Source of the DNA: Candidatus Bathyarchaeota archaeon
GTDB lineage: Archaea > Thermoproteota > Bathyarchaeia > Bathyarchaeales > Bathycorpusculaceae
NCBI GenBank assembly: GCA_022865455.1
Contig: JALHSY010000200.1
Location: 1 to 55,649 of the forward strand
DNA: 55,649 nt
Direction: 5' to 3'
Both the position numbers and the translations under genes were made by a program. Positions 33,722 through 41,874 of this stretch are shown piece after piece; within the stretch, counting starts at the first letter, position 1, and each line of letters starts with the position of its first letter. The notes beneath the pieces were generated by a model. That model had not been told where the DNA came from, searched no databases, and was given only the letters and a program-made list of their open reading frames with translations.

Positions 33722-34594
33722 ATGATAATAGATTTGCATATTCATTCAAAGAGTTGTTCTGACGGAAACTTGACAGTTGAGGAAATCGTTAGAGAAGCCA
33801 AGACTAGAGGAATTGGGTTAATGTCGATTACAGATCACGATTCAATTGGCTGTCAAGAGCAAGCTGTGGCTTTGGCAAGGCAAAATGGAATCCGCTATAT
33901 TTCCGGGGTTGAGTTGAACGTAACCTTTTCGCATCCCAGATGTCGCGAGGGCAAATCAATATCGCTGGATTTCTTGGGTTATCAGTTTGACGTAAAGAAC
34001 AGGGGGTTAAAGGACAAACTTCAACAAATGGCGAAGTACCGAGAGGAAAGAGCAGCAAAGATCTTGGATAAAATTAATGCAGAATTTGAAAAAGAAGAAA
34101 TCGAAAAGCTAACGAAGAATGATATGAAGAAGATTCAGGATTCCGCTGACGGAGTGCTTGGAAGACCTCACATAGCAGACTATTTGGTGAAAAAAGGAAT
34201 TGTCAGAACCAAGCAGGAAGCTTTTGATAAGTATCTTGTGAAATGTGATGTGCCCAAATATCCGCTTTACATTGAAGAGGCGTCGAGACTGGTGAGAAAT
34301 GCTGGAGGGATAATAGTCTTTGCTCATCCTAACGATCCTCACGGGACCTCACTTGTTAGTCTAACTAAATCGCTGCCTGAACAGACAGAGATGATCGAGG
34401 AATCATTTTTAAGATACATTGACGGCGTAGAGTGTTGGCACTCCAGAAATGACCTCCAAACAACGAAGCATTATGTGGAGTTCGCAGAAAAACATGAACT
34501 GATCATGACTGGGGGAAGCGATTGCCATCAGAAGCCGATCCTCATGGGAGCGGTGAAGGTCCCCGAGTATGTAGCTAAGCAATTCAAACTTTGA
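33722..34594 (+). CDS. PHP-domain metal-dependent phosphoesterase
   Basis: The 290-residue protein is a TIM-barrel-like PHP phosphoesterase. Motifs are DLHIHSKSCSDG (I), SITDHDSIG (II), GVELNV, IVFAHPND (III) and TGGSDCH (IV), so all metal ligands are present. Stand-alone members include nucleoside 3',5'-bisphosphate phosphatases and RNase AM-like enzymes. Substrate cannot be decided here. An insert of about 70 charged residues (KDKLQQMAKYREERAAKILD onward) is typical. The ATG at 33722 directly precedes the motif, so the longer frame from 33674 was rejected. Confidence 0.85.
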   Translation: MIIDLHIHSKSCSDGNLTVEEIVREAKTRGIGLMSITDHDSIGCQEQAVALARQNGIRYISGVELNVTFSHPRCREGKSISLDFLGYQFDVKNRGLKDKLQQMAKYREERAAKILDKINAEFEKEEIEKLTKNDMKKIQDSADGVLGRPHIADYLVKKGIVRTKQEAFDKYLVKCDVPKYPLYIEEASRLVRNAGGIIVFAHPNDPHGTSLVSLTKSLPEQTEMIEESFLRYIDGVECWHSRNDLQTTKHYVEFAEKHELIMTGGSDCHQKPILMGAVKVPEYVAKQFKL

Positions 34595-34609
34595 ATGAAT
34601 CTTTCCTGA

Positions 34610-35617
34610 TCAAAGAGTCTTCGCGTATGTGGAGGCTAGTTTGAAGTATGCTTTTGCCTCTGTCATCGCTGCGCTCTTTTCCTCACTGCCTTCGCTAGGA
34701 TCTTCAAGTTTGAAGCTGGTGACTTTTCCACGTACGTAGGCTCGGTAGCATTTGTAGAAAGGAAGAAGTTCCGCCGCCTCTTGGTCTCCAGAATATTTAA
34801 CATATCTATCGACAAAGAAACTAGACAGGTCGGTTCGTTCTTTGAAGTCTAAGTCCATGGCTAAGAAGGCAATGTCGGAGGCAACGTCAGAATACCTGAA
34901 TCTTTCGTTGAATTCTATTGCGTCGAAAATGTAGATTCGGTCTGCAACAAATATGTTACCCGAATGAATGTCTCCGTGACAATCTCTGACTCGGCCCTCC
35001 GCCATCCTCTTCTCAAAAAAGGACACATTTCTCCTCATGAAATCGTCGATTCTTTCTCGGATTAGCTTGAAATCCTTCATTGATATGGTTTTGCCGACAA
35101 ACTCCCTGGTCTGGTCGAAATTCTCGTTCCAATTGGTTTCCAATATCGCCAAGGAGCCGAACTCGCTTATCCTCCGGTTCGTTTCCGCCTTTGAATGGAA
35201 TTCCGCGATGATCTTCGCTATTTCGTCAATGAGCTTGCTGTCCACCTTGTTCTCTTCGAGGAGGTTGGTCATTATCTTTTCCTGAGGCATTCTCTTCATC
35301 TTCACAGCGTACTCAACGGTTCGTCCTTTGCCTTTTACCTTGAAAACGTTTGATCTGTTGATGGGAACAACCTCGAGGTACATGTCTCCGCACAGTCGTC
35401 TGTTGAGTTCTAACTCTTTTTCGCAGAAGAAACGTCTCTTTTCGAGGGTTGTGAAATCCAGAAACCCGAGGTCTACAGCCTTCTTCACCTTGTAGACAAA
35501 GTTTCTGGTCAGAAAGACGAAGGATATGTGGGTCTGAGTCAGTTCAATTCTGCCTGTTTCCTCGTCATAGGCTTCAGGCTTCATTAGAGCTTCCACGACT
35601 TGCTTCTGAACCGACAT
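34610..35617 (-). CDS. APH-like kinase (COG2187 family)
   Basis: This 335-residue protein has a protein-kinase-like fold of the aminoglycoside phosphotransferase type. It shows VYKVKKAVDLGFLDFTTLEK with KRRFFCEKELELNRRL (ATP-binding lysine region), the catalytic RVRDCHGDIHSGNIFVADR and the metal-binding IYIFDAIEFNERFRY. These features are characteristic of COG2187, usually fused to or adjacent to a P-loop kinase like the one at 33099. It converges on the PHP gene with a 15-bp gap. The substrate is unknown. The name 'aminoglycoside' reflects fold only. Confidence 0.82.
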   Translation of the reverse strand: MSVQKQVVEALMKPEAYDEETGRIELTQTHISFVFLTRNFVYKVKKAVDLGFLDFTTLEKRRFFCEKELELNRRLCGDMYLEVVPINRSNVFKVKGKGRTVEYAVKMKRMPQEKIMTNLLEENKVDSKLIDEIAKIIAEFHSKAETNRRISEFGSLAILETNWNENFDQTREFVGKTISMKDFKLIRERIDDFMRRNVSFFEKRMAEGRVRDCHGDIHSGNIFVADRIYIFDAIEFNERFRYSDVASDIAFLAMDLDFKERTDLSSFFVDRYVKYSGDQEAAELLPFYKCYRAYVRGKVTSFKLEDPSEGSEEKSAAMTEAKAYFKLASTYAKTL

Positions 35618-35732
35618 TTATCGAATCTGCTTCCTTCAGAGCGCTCGGCAGCTTTCTGTTATGGATGGAACTTCAATGAGCAATTTAGAGATATCCCTGC
35701 GAGGAACCCCAAACCCTAGGGTAATCGTGGAC

Positions 35733-36371
35733 TCAGACAGACTGAGTGTCTTCCTCTTTGAACCTTCTGATGTAATCCAAAACGGCATGGGCTTGCTCCT
35801 TGGAGATTAGCTTGCTTTGCAGCAGACGGTCAACTAATTCGGAGATCTTGGCTAGTGCGTGGACTTTGTAGCCTAGCCGTTCAAGGTTTTCTCTGCCGCC
35901 CTGCTCCCTGTCCACGACAACCATGATATGCGCGACATCGGCCCCAAGCTGTTCTAAGGATCTTATTCCTTCAAGCTTGGACAGTCCTTCGCTGACGACG
36001 TCGTCAAAGAAAAGTATGTGCTCACCCTTGGCCACTTCCGCGCCGGCGATTCTGCCAGTCACGCCGTAAGCCTTCTCTTCCTTCCTCACCACAACACACG
36101 GCAGATTCACTTCGCAGCCTATGCTGGGCAAGATCAGCACACCTTTCAACTCAATCGAAGCCAACTTGTCTATCCTCTCAACTGCCATGAGGTTCTTTAT
36201 TTCGCAAGCAGCGATCTCCGCAATCTTGCATAGTTCCTTCGGGGAAGAAAGCAGACAAGCAAGATCAATGTAATACGGACTCAAAGCCCCGGACTTGATG
36301 CGGAAACTCCCAAACTTCAAACAACCAGAACGGTAGAGCGCACTCGCAACCTCAGATACAATGTCACCCAT
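35733..36371 (-). CDS. pyrE: Orotate phosphoribosyltransferase
   Basis: Makes OMP from orotate and PRPP in pyrimidine synthesis. The 212-residue protein has GSFRIKSGALSPYYIDLA near the N-terminus, the VVRKEEKAYGVTGRIAG catalytic-loop region and a PRPP motif ILFFDDVVSEGLSK, slightly unusual in having SEG where TTG is common. An upstream in-frame TTG (36383) is less likely than the ATG at 36371, which follows GGGGTTTGAA. A TATA-like GTTAAATTTCG lies ~30 bp upstream. A short inverted repeat (ACTCAG/CTGAGT, 35731-35747) spans its stop codon. Confidence 0.85.
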   Translation of the reverse strand: MGDIVSEVASALYRSGCLKFGSFRIKSGALSPYYIDLACLLSSPKELCKIAEIAACEIKNLMAVERIDKLASIELKGVLILPSIGCEVNLPCVVVRKEEKAYGVTGRIAGAEVAKGEHILFFDDVVSEGLSKLEGIRSLEQLGADVAHIMVVVDREQGGRENLERLGYKVHALAKISELVDRLLQSKLISKEQAHAVLDYIRRFKEEDTQSV

Positions 36372-36497
36372 TTCAAACCCCAAAATGACTATGCTTTTCG
36401 AAATTTAACACTTGCCAGAGACAAATCGCAAACTGGACAAGCCTGTGCCGTCACTCCCGAAGTTCAATCTATATATAGAGGAGGGGTGGGTGTCTCC

Positions 36498-36620
36498 GAG
36501 ACGCGTAGGGACAACATCAGCTGGCTGTGGGGACCTAGAAGAGGCGAGCCCCGAAAACCTATCGAAAACGATGGAATGATTAGCAGCCACAGTTACAGGT
36601 TGAGCCGAAAAAGCGACGGT
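36498..36620 (+). ncRNA. Candidate structured RNA upstream of ribosomal protein L3
   Basis: A strong TATA box (TCTATATATAGA, 36468-36479) is followed by ~120 bases with nested pairing. CTGTGG (36525-36530) pairs with CCACAG (36587-36592). Inside are GGGG (36529-36532)/CCCC (36549-36552), which overlaps the outer stem by two bases so both cannot form fully, and the hairpin ATCG-AAAA-CGAT (36561-36572). A further GTCT-CCG-AGAC hairpin lies at about 36492-36502. L3 has its own TATA-like TTTATAACTTA (36625-36635), so this looks like a separate transcript rather than only a leader. It matches no RNA class I know. Confidence 0.4.
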
Positions 36621-36672
36621 AACGTTTATAACTTATTGTTCTCATTCCTAGAAGACACGAAGCGGAAAAACG

Positions 36673-37686
36673 ATGGGACATCGCAAAACCCACGCACCTA
36701 GACATGGTTCTCTCGCATACTTACCTAGGAAACGCTCCACACACTTACTGGCCAGAATACGCTTTTGGCCGAAAATACAGGCAGAAACGCCTCGGCTTCT
36801 CGGCTTCGTGGGCTTCAAGGCCGGCATGACCCACGTATTCACGATTGAGGATAGAAAACGTTCACCAGACTTCGGCAAAGAAGTCGTACGACCGGCCACA
36901 GTTTTGGAAACACCCCCAATCCTCGTGTGTGCCGTGAAAGCTTACACAAAGAACGCTTACGGCATGCGCACCCTGAACGAGGCATGGATGAAAGACCCGC
37001 CAGACGACCTAGAACGGGTGTTCACTCTTCCAGAAAACTTCAACACGGAAGAGGCCCTCAAGAAAATCGAGGAGAACCTGCCTAAAACAGTGAAAATCCG
37101 CGTCATCGCCATCAACCAACCCAGACAAACTAGTCTGTCAAGGAAAAAACCTGACATGACCGAAATAGAATTGGGCGGCGGCACAATCCAACAGCAACTC
37201 GAATACGCCAAAAACCTGCTGGGAAAAACCATAGCGCTCCCAGAAATCTTCAAGGAAGGCCAGTTCGTGGACGTAGCCTCCATATCAACTGGAAAAGGCT
37301 TCCAAGGACCAGTGAAACGCTGGGGAGTAACCATTCTTCAAGCCAAAGGAAGAAAGACCAAAAGAGGCGTTGCCACCCTAGGCCCGTGGAACCCGCACCA
37401 CGTGATGTACAGCGTACCAAGAGCTGGACAAATGGGCTACCACCAAAGAACAGAATACAACAAACGCATCCTCAAAATGGGTGCAGACGGCAAAGAAATC
37501 ACACCGAAAGGAGGCTTCATAAGATACGGCGAAATCCGCGGATCATACGCGCTTCTGGCAGGCAGCATAGCAGGGACGGAAAAGCGCCCAATCCGGCTGC
37601 GTTATCCGGCACGCTCACCGAGAGATGTCGCTGAAGAACCTCCGCAGATCACGCAGATATCTCTCGAATCGCCGCAGGGAAGGTAA
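36673..37686 (+). CDS. rpl3: 50S ribosomal protein L3
   Basis: The 337-residue archaeal/eukaryal-type L3 opens GHRKTHAPRHGSLAYLPRKR and shows LLGFVGFKAGMTHVF, VDVASISTGKGFQGPVKRWG and the loop GPWNPHHVMYSVPRAGQMGY that reaches the peptidyl transferase centre. It is the first gene of the L3-L4-L23-L2-S19 operon, with L4 14 bp downstream. The ATG at 36673 follows GAAGCGGAAAAACG. A TATA-like element ends ~38 bp upstream. Confidence 0.96.
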   Translation: MGHRKTHAPRHGSLAYLPRKRSTHLLARIRFWPKIQAETPRLLGFVGFKAGMTHVFTIEDRKRSPDFGKEVVRPATVLETPPILVCAVKAYTKNAYGMRTLNEAWMKDPPDDLERVFTLPENFNTEEALKKIEENLPKTVKIRVIAINQPRQTSLSRKKPDMTEIELGGGTIQQQLEYAKNLLGKTIALPEIFKEGQFVDVASISTGKGFQGPVKRWGVTILQAKGRKTKRGVATLGPWNPHHVMYSVPRAGQMGYHQRTEYNKRILKMGADGKEITPKGGFIRYGEIRGSYALLAGSIAGTEKRPIRLRYPARSPRDVAEEPPQITQISLESPQGR

Positions 37687-37699
37687 TCGGTGAAGGCAG

Positions 37700-38491
37700 A
37701 TGGCTAAGAAAACAGTGAAAGTCTTCAACCTCGAAGGAAAATCAACCCGCAAGATAGAACTGCCGCCTGTTTTCGCCACGCCACTAAGACCAGACGTCAT
37801 AAAGCGAGCCGTTCTGGCAATACAATCATCCAGATTCCAGCCGCAGGGAAGGGACCCGATGGCTGGAAAAAGAACCTCAGCCGAATCCAGAGGCACAGGC
37901 TTCGCCATGGCCAGAATACCCAGATTGAAAGGGCAATCAGGACGAGCAGCGTTCGCACCTGGAACAGTCGGCGGCAGACAATCACATCCGCCAGTTTCTG
38001 AAAAGAGAATAGTCAAACGAATCCCGAAGAAAGAAAAACGCTTAGCCCTGCTTTCAGCGATAGCTGCTACCGCCTCGAAAGAAGTCGTAGCTGCAAGGGG
38101 CCACTCAGTTGTTGACGTTCTCGAAATCCCCTTGGTAGTAACCAACGACTTGGAAGGATTAAAGAAGACAAGAGAAGTTGAAGAGACCCTCATACGTTTA
38201 GGCGTTTTGTCCGACATCTACCGAGTGGAAGGAAGCAGAAAAGTCCGCGCTGGAAAAGGCAAGAGCCGAGGCAGAAAAATGAAACAGTCAGTCGGCCCGC
38301 TCATAGTCGTGGCCGAAGACAAAGGAATAATGGAGGCCGCAAGAAACATACCCGGCGTAAATGTTGCCCGCGTCAGCAGTTTGAACGCTGAAATGCTTGC
38401 TCCCGGTACGCATCCTGGAAGATTGACAATCTGGACAGACAGCGCCCTTGAAAGGCTGAATGAACTCTACGGCGGGGGAAAACAGGCATAA
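37700..38491 (+). CDS. rpl4: 50S ribosomal protein L4
   Basis: 263-residue archaeal L4 (L4/L1e type), starting AKKTVKVFNLEGKSTRKIEL. It has the long tunnel-lining loop of basic and glycine residues (GRDPMAGKRTSAESRGTGFA..GGRQSHPPV) and the C-terminal globular domain (GPLIVVAEDKGIMEAARNIP, GVNVARVSSLNAEMLAPGTH). Gene order after L3 is standard. Its stop codon shares one base with the L23 start, so the two are translationally coupled. Confidence 0.96.
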   Translation: MAKKTVKVFNLEGKSTRKIELPPVFATPLRPDVIKRAVLAIQSSRFQPQGRDPMAGKRTSAESRGTGFAMARIPRLKGQSGRAAFAPGTVGGRQSHPPVSEKRIVKRIPKKEKRLALLSAIAATASKEVVAARGHSVVDVLEIPLVVTNDLEGLKKTREVEETLIRLGVLSDIYRVEGSRKVRAGKGKSRGRKMKQSVGPLIVVAEDKGIMEAARNIPGVNVARVSSLNAEMLAPGTHPGRLTIWTDSALERLNELYGGGKQA

Positions 38492-38751
38492 TGGACCCTT
38501 ATGATGTTATCCTTTATCCCTTGATGACTGAGGCGGCAAGCCTCATGGTTGAAAAGGAAAACAAACTGGTCTTCATGGTCAGCTTGAAAGCGGCAAAAAG
38601 CGACGTGAAGAAAGCGGTTGAAGAGCTGTACGAGGTTAAGGTGGAGAAAGTCAACCTTCTAGTTACACCTCAAGGAGAAAAGAAAGCCTTCGTCACACTC
38701 CACCCAGACTTCAAGGCAGCTGACGTCGCAATCAAACTTGGGATGCTGTAG
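38491..38751 (+). CDS. rpl23: 50S ribosomal protein L23
   Basis: The 86-residue protein has the compact L23 fold (YDVILYPLMTEAASLMVEKE, NKLVFMVSLKAAKSDVKKAV, EELYEVKVEKVNLLVTPQGE, KKAFVTLHPDF). It lies at the peptide tunnel exit and serves as docking site for SRP. The start overlaps the L4 stop by one base. L2 follows after 23 bp with its own ribosome-binding site GAGGAATAG. Confidence 0.95.
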   Translation: MDPYDVILYPLMTEAASLMVEKENKLVFMVSLKAAKSDVKKAVEELYEVKVEKVNLLVTPQGEKKAFVTLHPDFKAADVAIKLGML

Positions 38752-38774
38752 AATCATCGAAAGAGGAATAGTCA

Positions 38775-39539
38775 ATGGGAAAGCGAATTCGTGTTCAAAG
38801 ACGCGGGCGCGGCGCCCCCACATTCCGAGCCTCAACCAACAAACGCGTAGCCCCCTCCCGGTACCCCTTATCAGCTACAACGAAGGAATATCTTGAAAAA
38901 GCAGTCAACGGCGTTGTTGAAGACCTCGTTCATGACCCTGGACGAGGGGCTCCACTTGCTTTGATAAAATTCGAAAACGGAAAAACATGCTACACCGTTG
39001 TTCCCGAAGGAATATGCTCAGGCCAGCAAATCCAGATAGGCGGAAAAGCCTCAGTGGAAATCGGCAACATCCTCCCACTCGGCAAAATCCCCGAAGGCAC
39101 CATGGTCTGCAACATAGAGCTCCAACCTGGAGACGGTGGCAAAATCGCGAGAAGCTCAGGAGCCTACGCCACCGTTGTCGGACACACCCCTCAAGGAACA
39201 ATCATCAAGCTTCCGTCAAAGAAGAAGAAATACATAGCTGACAACTGCAAAGCGACAATAGGCGTTGTCTCAGGAGCAGGCAGAACCGACAAACCCATGC
39301 TGAAAGCCGGCTCCATGTTCCATCTCATGAAAGCAAAAGGCCACAAATACCCGAGAACCCGCGGAAGAGCAATGGGCGCTTATGTGCATCCTTACGGCAG
39401 CAGCAAGAGAAGCGCCCGAAGAGGCACTACCACATCGCACGGTGCGCCGCCTGGGCAGAAGGTCGGATTGATCGCCGCCAGAGGTGCAGGTCGAAAGGGG
39501 AAAAGTGCACGCTCCGCCGCCATAGCAGAAGGTTTATAG
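38775..39539 (+). CDS. rpl2: 50S ribosomal protein L2
   Basis: 254-residue archaeal L2. It begins GKRIRVQRRGRGAPTFRAST, has the OB and SH3-like domains (DPGRGAPLALIKFENGKTCY; GTMVCNIELQPGDGGKIARS) and the conserved C-terminal HPYGSSKRSARRGTTTSHGA with the AAR-type tail. L2 is required for subunit association and peptide bond formation. It lies in standard order between L23 and S19. Confidence 0.96.
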   Translation: MGKRIRVQRRGRGAPTFRASTNKRVAPSRYPLSATTKEYLEKAVNGVVEDLVHDPGRGAPLALIKFENGKTCYTVVPEGICSGQQIQIGGKASVEIGNILPLGKIPEGTMVCNIELQPGDGGKIARSSGAYATVVGHTPQGTIIKLPSKKKKYIADNCKATIGVVSGAGRTDKPMLKAGSMFHLMKAKGHKYPRTRGRAMGAYVHPYGSSKRSARRGTTTSHGAPPGQKVGLIAARGAGRKGKSARSAAIAEGL

Positions 39540-39569
39540 CATTTCAAGTTAGCAGTAGGGTGAGGGAAA

Positions 39570-39974
39570 ATGCCAAAGGAATTCGCTTACCGTGGATATT
39601 CGCTTGAACAACTGCAAGGCATGTCCATGGACGAGTTCATCAACCTGCTTCCGTCAAGACAGAGAAGAACGCTTCACCGCGGCTTGAAATCCGACCAGAG
39701 AATACTTCTGGAAAATCTTAGAAAGGCAAGAGAAGCTCTCAGAAGCGGAGGCGACGCCTCAGTTAAGACACATGTTCGCAACATGATCATCCTCCCCGAA
39801 ATGGTAGGCATCAAAATCCTCATCCACAACGGGAAGGAGTTTGTGGCTGTGGAAATGAAGGCTGAAATGATCGGGCACTCTCTCGGCGAGTTTGCAATCA
39901 CAAACAAACCTGTAAGGCATGGCACTCCAGGCATCGGCGCCTCTCGTTCTTCAATGTACGTACCATTAAAGTAG
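39570..39974 (+). CDS. rps19: 30S ribosomal protein S19
   Basis: 134-residue archaeal S19 (S15e type). The N-terminal extension EFAYRGYSLEQLQGMSMDEF is typical of archaea, followed by LLPSRQRRTLHRGL and the conserved core KTHVRNMIILPEMVGIKI, VAVEMKAEMIGHSLGEFAIT and C-terminal RHGTPGIGASRSSMYVPLK. GGGTGAGG before the ATG is a strong ribosome-binding site. It is the last gene of the operon here: L22 and S3, which normally follow, are absent, and a minus-strand gene comes next. Confidence 0.95.
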   Translation: MPKEFAYRGYSLEQLQGMSMDEFINLLPSRQRRTLHRGLKSDQRILLENLRKAREALRSGGDASVKTHVRNMIILPEMVGIKILIHNGKEFVAVEMKAEMIGHSLGEFAITNKPVRHGTPGIGASRSSMYVPLK

Positions 39975-39993
39975 CTCGCTTTCCAAACCAGTC

Positions 39994-40422
39994 TTAGGCG
40001 CTGTAATCCATACCTGCAGGTTTCTTGTCGGTTGGTTTACCTGCCTCTGGTATCTGCGGCAGAGGAATCGGGGGCGGAATGTTCAGCGTTCTGGAAATCA
40101 GAACAGATTCGATGAAGGCAATATTTGACACTGACTGCACTATGATAGGTGGCGGCGGCTTCTTCTCCTCGTAATCCTTGTAAACCTTGTCAGTCTCGCC
40201 TTTCTCACCAACCACAAAAGCCCTTCCCTTCATGCTTATCTGCGCTATGGAAGGGTTGTAGCTAATCGTCAAAACAAACGGAACTTCCAAGGAATCATCC
40301 GGCTTCTTTTCCATACCTGTCAAGTTGAGGTTAGTGTTTATCTGAATCGGCGGAATGGGCTTCCTAAAATCCAAGTAACGCTCAGCAGAAACACTAGAAA
40401 TAGAAACATTAACCCTTATCAT
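39994..40422 (-). CDS. Conserved-looking hypothetical, possible SecB-like fold
   Basis: This 142-residue protein is rich in beta strands (IRVNVSISSVSAERYLDFRK, IQINTNLNLTGMEKK, LEVPFVLTISYNPSIAQISM, KGRAFVVGEKGE). It has an interrupted helix region and a C-terminal proline motif SRTLNIPPPIPLPQIPEAGK. The order of long antiparallel strands followed by a helix recalls SecB-like chaperones, but this is only a fold impression. It is the last gene of the minus-strand cluster that begins with S6e, 45 bp after S27ae, and converges on S19 with a 19-bp gap. Confidence 0.5.
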   Translation of the reverse strand: MIRVNVSISSVSAERYLDFRKPIPPIQINTNLNLTGMEKKPDDSLEVPFVLTISYNPSIAQISMKGRAFVVGEKGETDKVYKDYEEKKPPPPIIVQSVSNIAFIESVLISRTLNIPPPIPLPQIPEAGKPTDKKPAGMDYSA

Positions 40423-40467
40423 TCAAACCATCAGAAAGCATCTAAGCGTTGCCCAATTTAAAGCTGC

Positions 40468-40779
40468 TCATTTCTCAGCAGGCTTGTACCGCGTGAAACC
40501 ACAGTGCCCACAAGTGTATCTGTTGCCGTGGTCTGCCATGAAATATCCAGGTCCGCAACGCTCACAAACCGGGCGCAGCCTCTGAACCTTGTCGTTTTCC
40601 AGCTTGTACAACGTGTGGATGCGTTTTTCTTTCTTCTTTTTCTTCTCAGGTTTCGGAGCCTTCTGAGCCTTCTCAGGCTTTGCCTCTTCCGCAGGCGCCT
40701 CTTTCGGTGCCTCTCCTACCTTCTCACCTTTCTTCAACTCTTTCTTCGGCGGTTCTGCCTCTTTTGCTTTCTTAGACAT
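40468..40779 (-). CDS. rps27ae: 30S ribosomal protein S27ae
   Basis: The last ~50 residues are the S27ae zinc ribbon: KRIHTLYKLENDKVQRLRPV, then CERCGPGYFMADHGNRYTCG with a second CGHCG pair. The first ~50 residues form an unusual K/E/A/P low-complexity extension (KKAKEAEPPKKELKKGEKVG..) where eukaryotes carry ubiquitin. Start ATG at 40779, 3 bp after S24e. S24e-S27ae order is standard in archaea. Confidence 0.9.
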   Translation of the reverse strand: MSKKAKEAEPPKKELKKGEKVGEAPKEAPAEEAKPEKAQKAPKPEKKKKKEKRIHTLYKLENDKVQRLRPVCERCGPGYFMADHGNRYTCGHCGFTRYKPAEK

Positions 40780-40782
40780 TGC

Positions 40783-41115
40783 CTACTTCTGCTCCTTTGC
40801 TTCTTCTTTGGGCTTTTCAGGCGGGATGTTTCTCTTGACGATGTATTCGGGTTCAATACGCTTGGCTTGCTCAACAGAATCGTAAACATGGGCTATTCCC
40901 GAGGCAGAGTGAGTTCCTGTCTTAGTTGCAAACCTCTTAAGAAAAACCAAGTTTGCATCCGCTTTCAGCGCGGTGGCAACTGCTTTTCTAACCTCTAACC
41001 TTGGCGGTGTGCTCCCTGCTTGGGCATGTTCCAGCTCGAACTGGACCTCGGTACGTCTGAGTAGTGGGTTTTTCGTCTCTGATACCACTTTGACTTCCAT
41101 GACGTTTCCCTGCAT
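40783..41115 (-). CDS. rps24e: 30S ribosomal protein S24e
   Basis: The 110-residue product has the S24e alpha/beta core: MEVKVVSETKNPLLRRTEVQ, AVATALKADANLVFLKRFAT, GTHSASGIAHVYDSVEQAKR and IEPEYIVKRN. The frame could begin three residues earlier than MEVKV. The C-terminus has a short E/K-rich tail. It stands between the dephospho-CoA kinase and S27ae in a conserved archaeal transcription-translation operon. Confidence 0.92.
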   Translation of the reverse strand: MQGNVMEVKVVSETKNPLLRRTEVQFELEHAQAGSTPPRLEVRKAVATALKADANLVFLKRFATKTGTHSASGIAHVYDSVEQAKRIEPEYIVKRNIPPEKPKEEAKEQK

Positions 41116-41142
41116 GCGGTGTTGACTTGATACAATGCCTTC

Positions 41143-41676
41143 CTATTTAGCTTTTCGAGCATCTTCCATAGCTTTGAGAATTTCAGCAATCTTTGCCCTT
41201 TTCTCGGGCGTGACCTTGACGACAACGATGCCCTCATACGGCTGTCCATACAGGACAAAGGAGTTTTCTGGCGCATACATCACAGCGATGAGCGTTAAGA
41301 GGTCTTCTTCTCCATCAACAACTATTTTGACGCTGCCACTGCTCCTTAGAGAATCTTGGATTGCCTTGATGGCCTCTTCTGTTATCGTTGCTTGCGGATT
41401 CTCGACATGAACAGTTCTGTCCGTCGCAAGGTCGACGGGCTGCGTACTTTTTCTCATGCATTTGTTGTCCACTATTGACAGTTGGGGAGGCATGCGACTT
41501 TTGGTAAGGTTCCTTGTGACTGTATCGCCGACAGCGATTATTCGAGGTGGTTTTTCCCTCTCCATCATTTGCCTAAACCTGTTCATCGTGTCGATAAATG
41601 AGCCTTGAATAAGCGTGCCGATGGGTTCCTTCAGTCTTGCTCGCAGTTCGGGCGTGAGACGGTAGGCGATGCCCAT
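41143..41676 (-). CDS. GTP-dependent dephospho-CoA kinase (DUF359)
   Basis: The 177-residue protein is of the archaeal DUF359 family, shown to phosphorylate dephospho-CoA with GTP as the final step of CoA synthesis. Signatures include LTPELRARLKEPIGTLIQGS, IIAVGDTVTRNLTKSRMPPQ, LSIVDNKCMRKST, the HVENPQATITEEAIKAI region and IVVDGEEDLLTLIAVMYAPE. It lies 1 bp after spt4 and upstream of S24e, the usual position for this family. Confidence 0.88.
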   Translation of the reverse strand: MGIAYRLTPELRARLKEPIGTLIQGSFIDTMNRFRQMMEREKPPRIIAVGDTVTRNLTKSRMPPQLSIVDNKCMRKSTQPVDLATDRTVHVENPQATITEEAIKAIQDSLRSSGSVKIVVDGEEDLLTLIAVMYAPENSFVLYGQPYEGIVVVKVTPEKRAKIAEILKAMEDARKAK

Positions 41677-41677
41677 G

Positions 41678-41863
41678 CTATCTGACCTTTAGTGCGTACC
41701 GTCCTTTCTCTTTGATGTTCATCGTTTTCGCGATGGCTGAACCTTCAGGGTCAAAAACTATCAGTATCCCACTGAAATCGTCACTCAAACTTGATGTTTT
41801 ACATTTTGGGCAAACATTTTCCTTTGTTATGAAGTGACACGTTGAGCAAGCTTTCTCAATCAT
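41678..41863 (-). CDS. spt4: Spt4 / RNA polymerase subunit E''
   Basis: The 61-residue zinc protein MIEKACSTCHFITKENVCPK, then CKTSSLSDDFSGILIVFDPE, GSAIAKTMNIKEKGRYALKV, is archaeal Spt4. It binds Spt5 and RNA polymerase as a processivity factor. Four cysteines in two pairs are intact. It sits 11 bp after the Rpo7 gene. Confidence 0.92.
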   Translation of the reverse strand: MIEKACSTCHFITKENVCPKCKTSSLSDDFSGILIVFDPEGSAIAKTMNIKEKGRYALKVR

Positions 41864-41874
41864 CTAATCACCGT

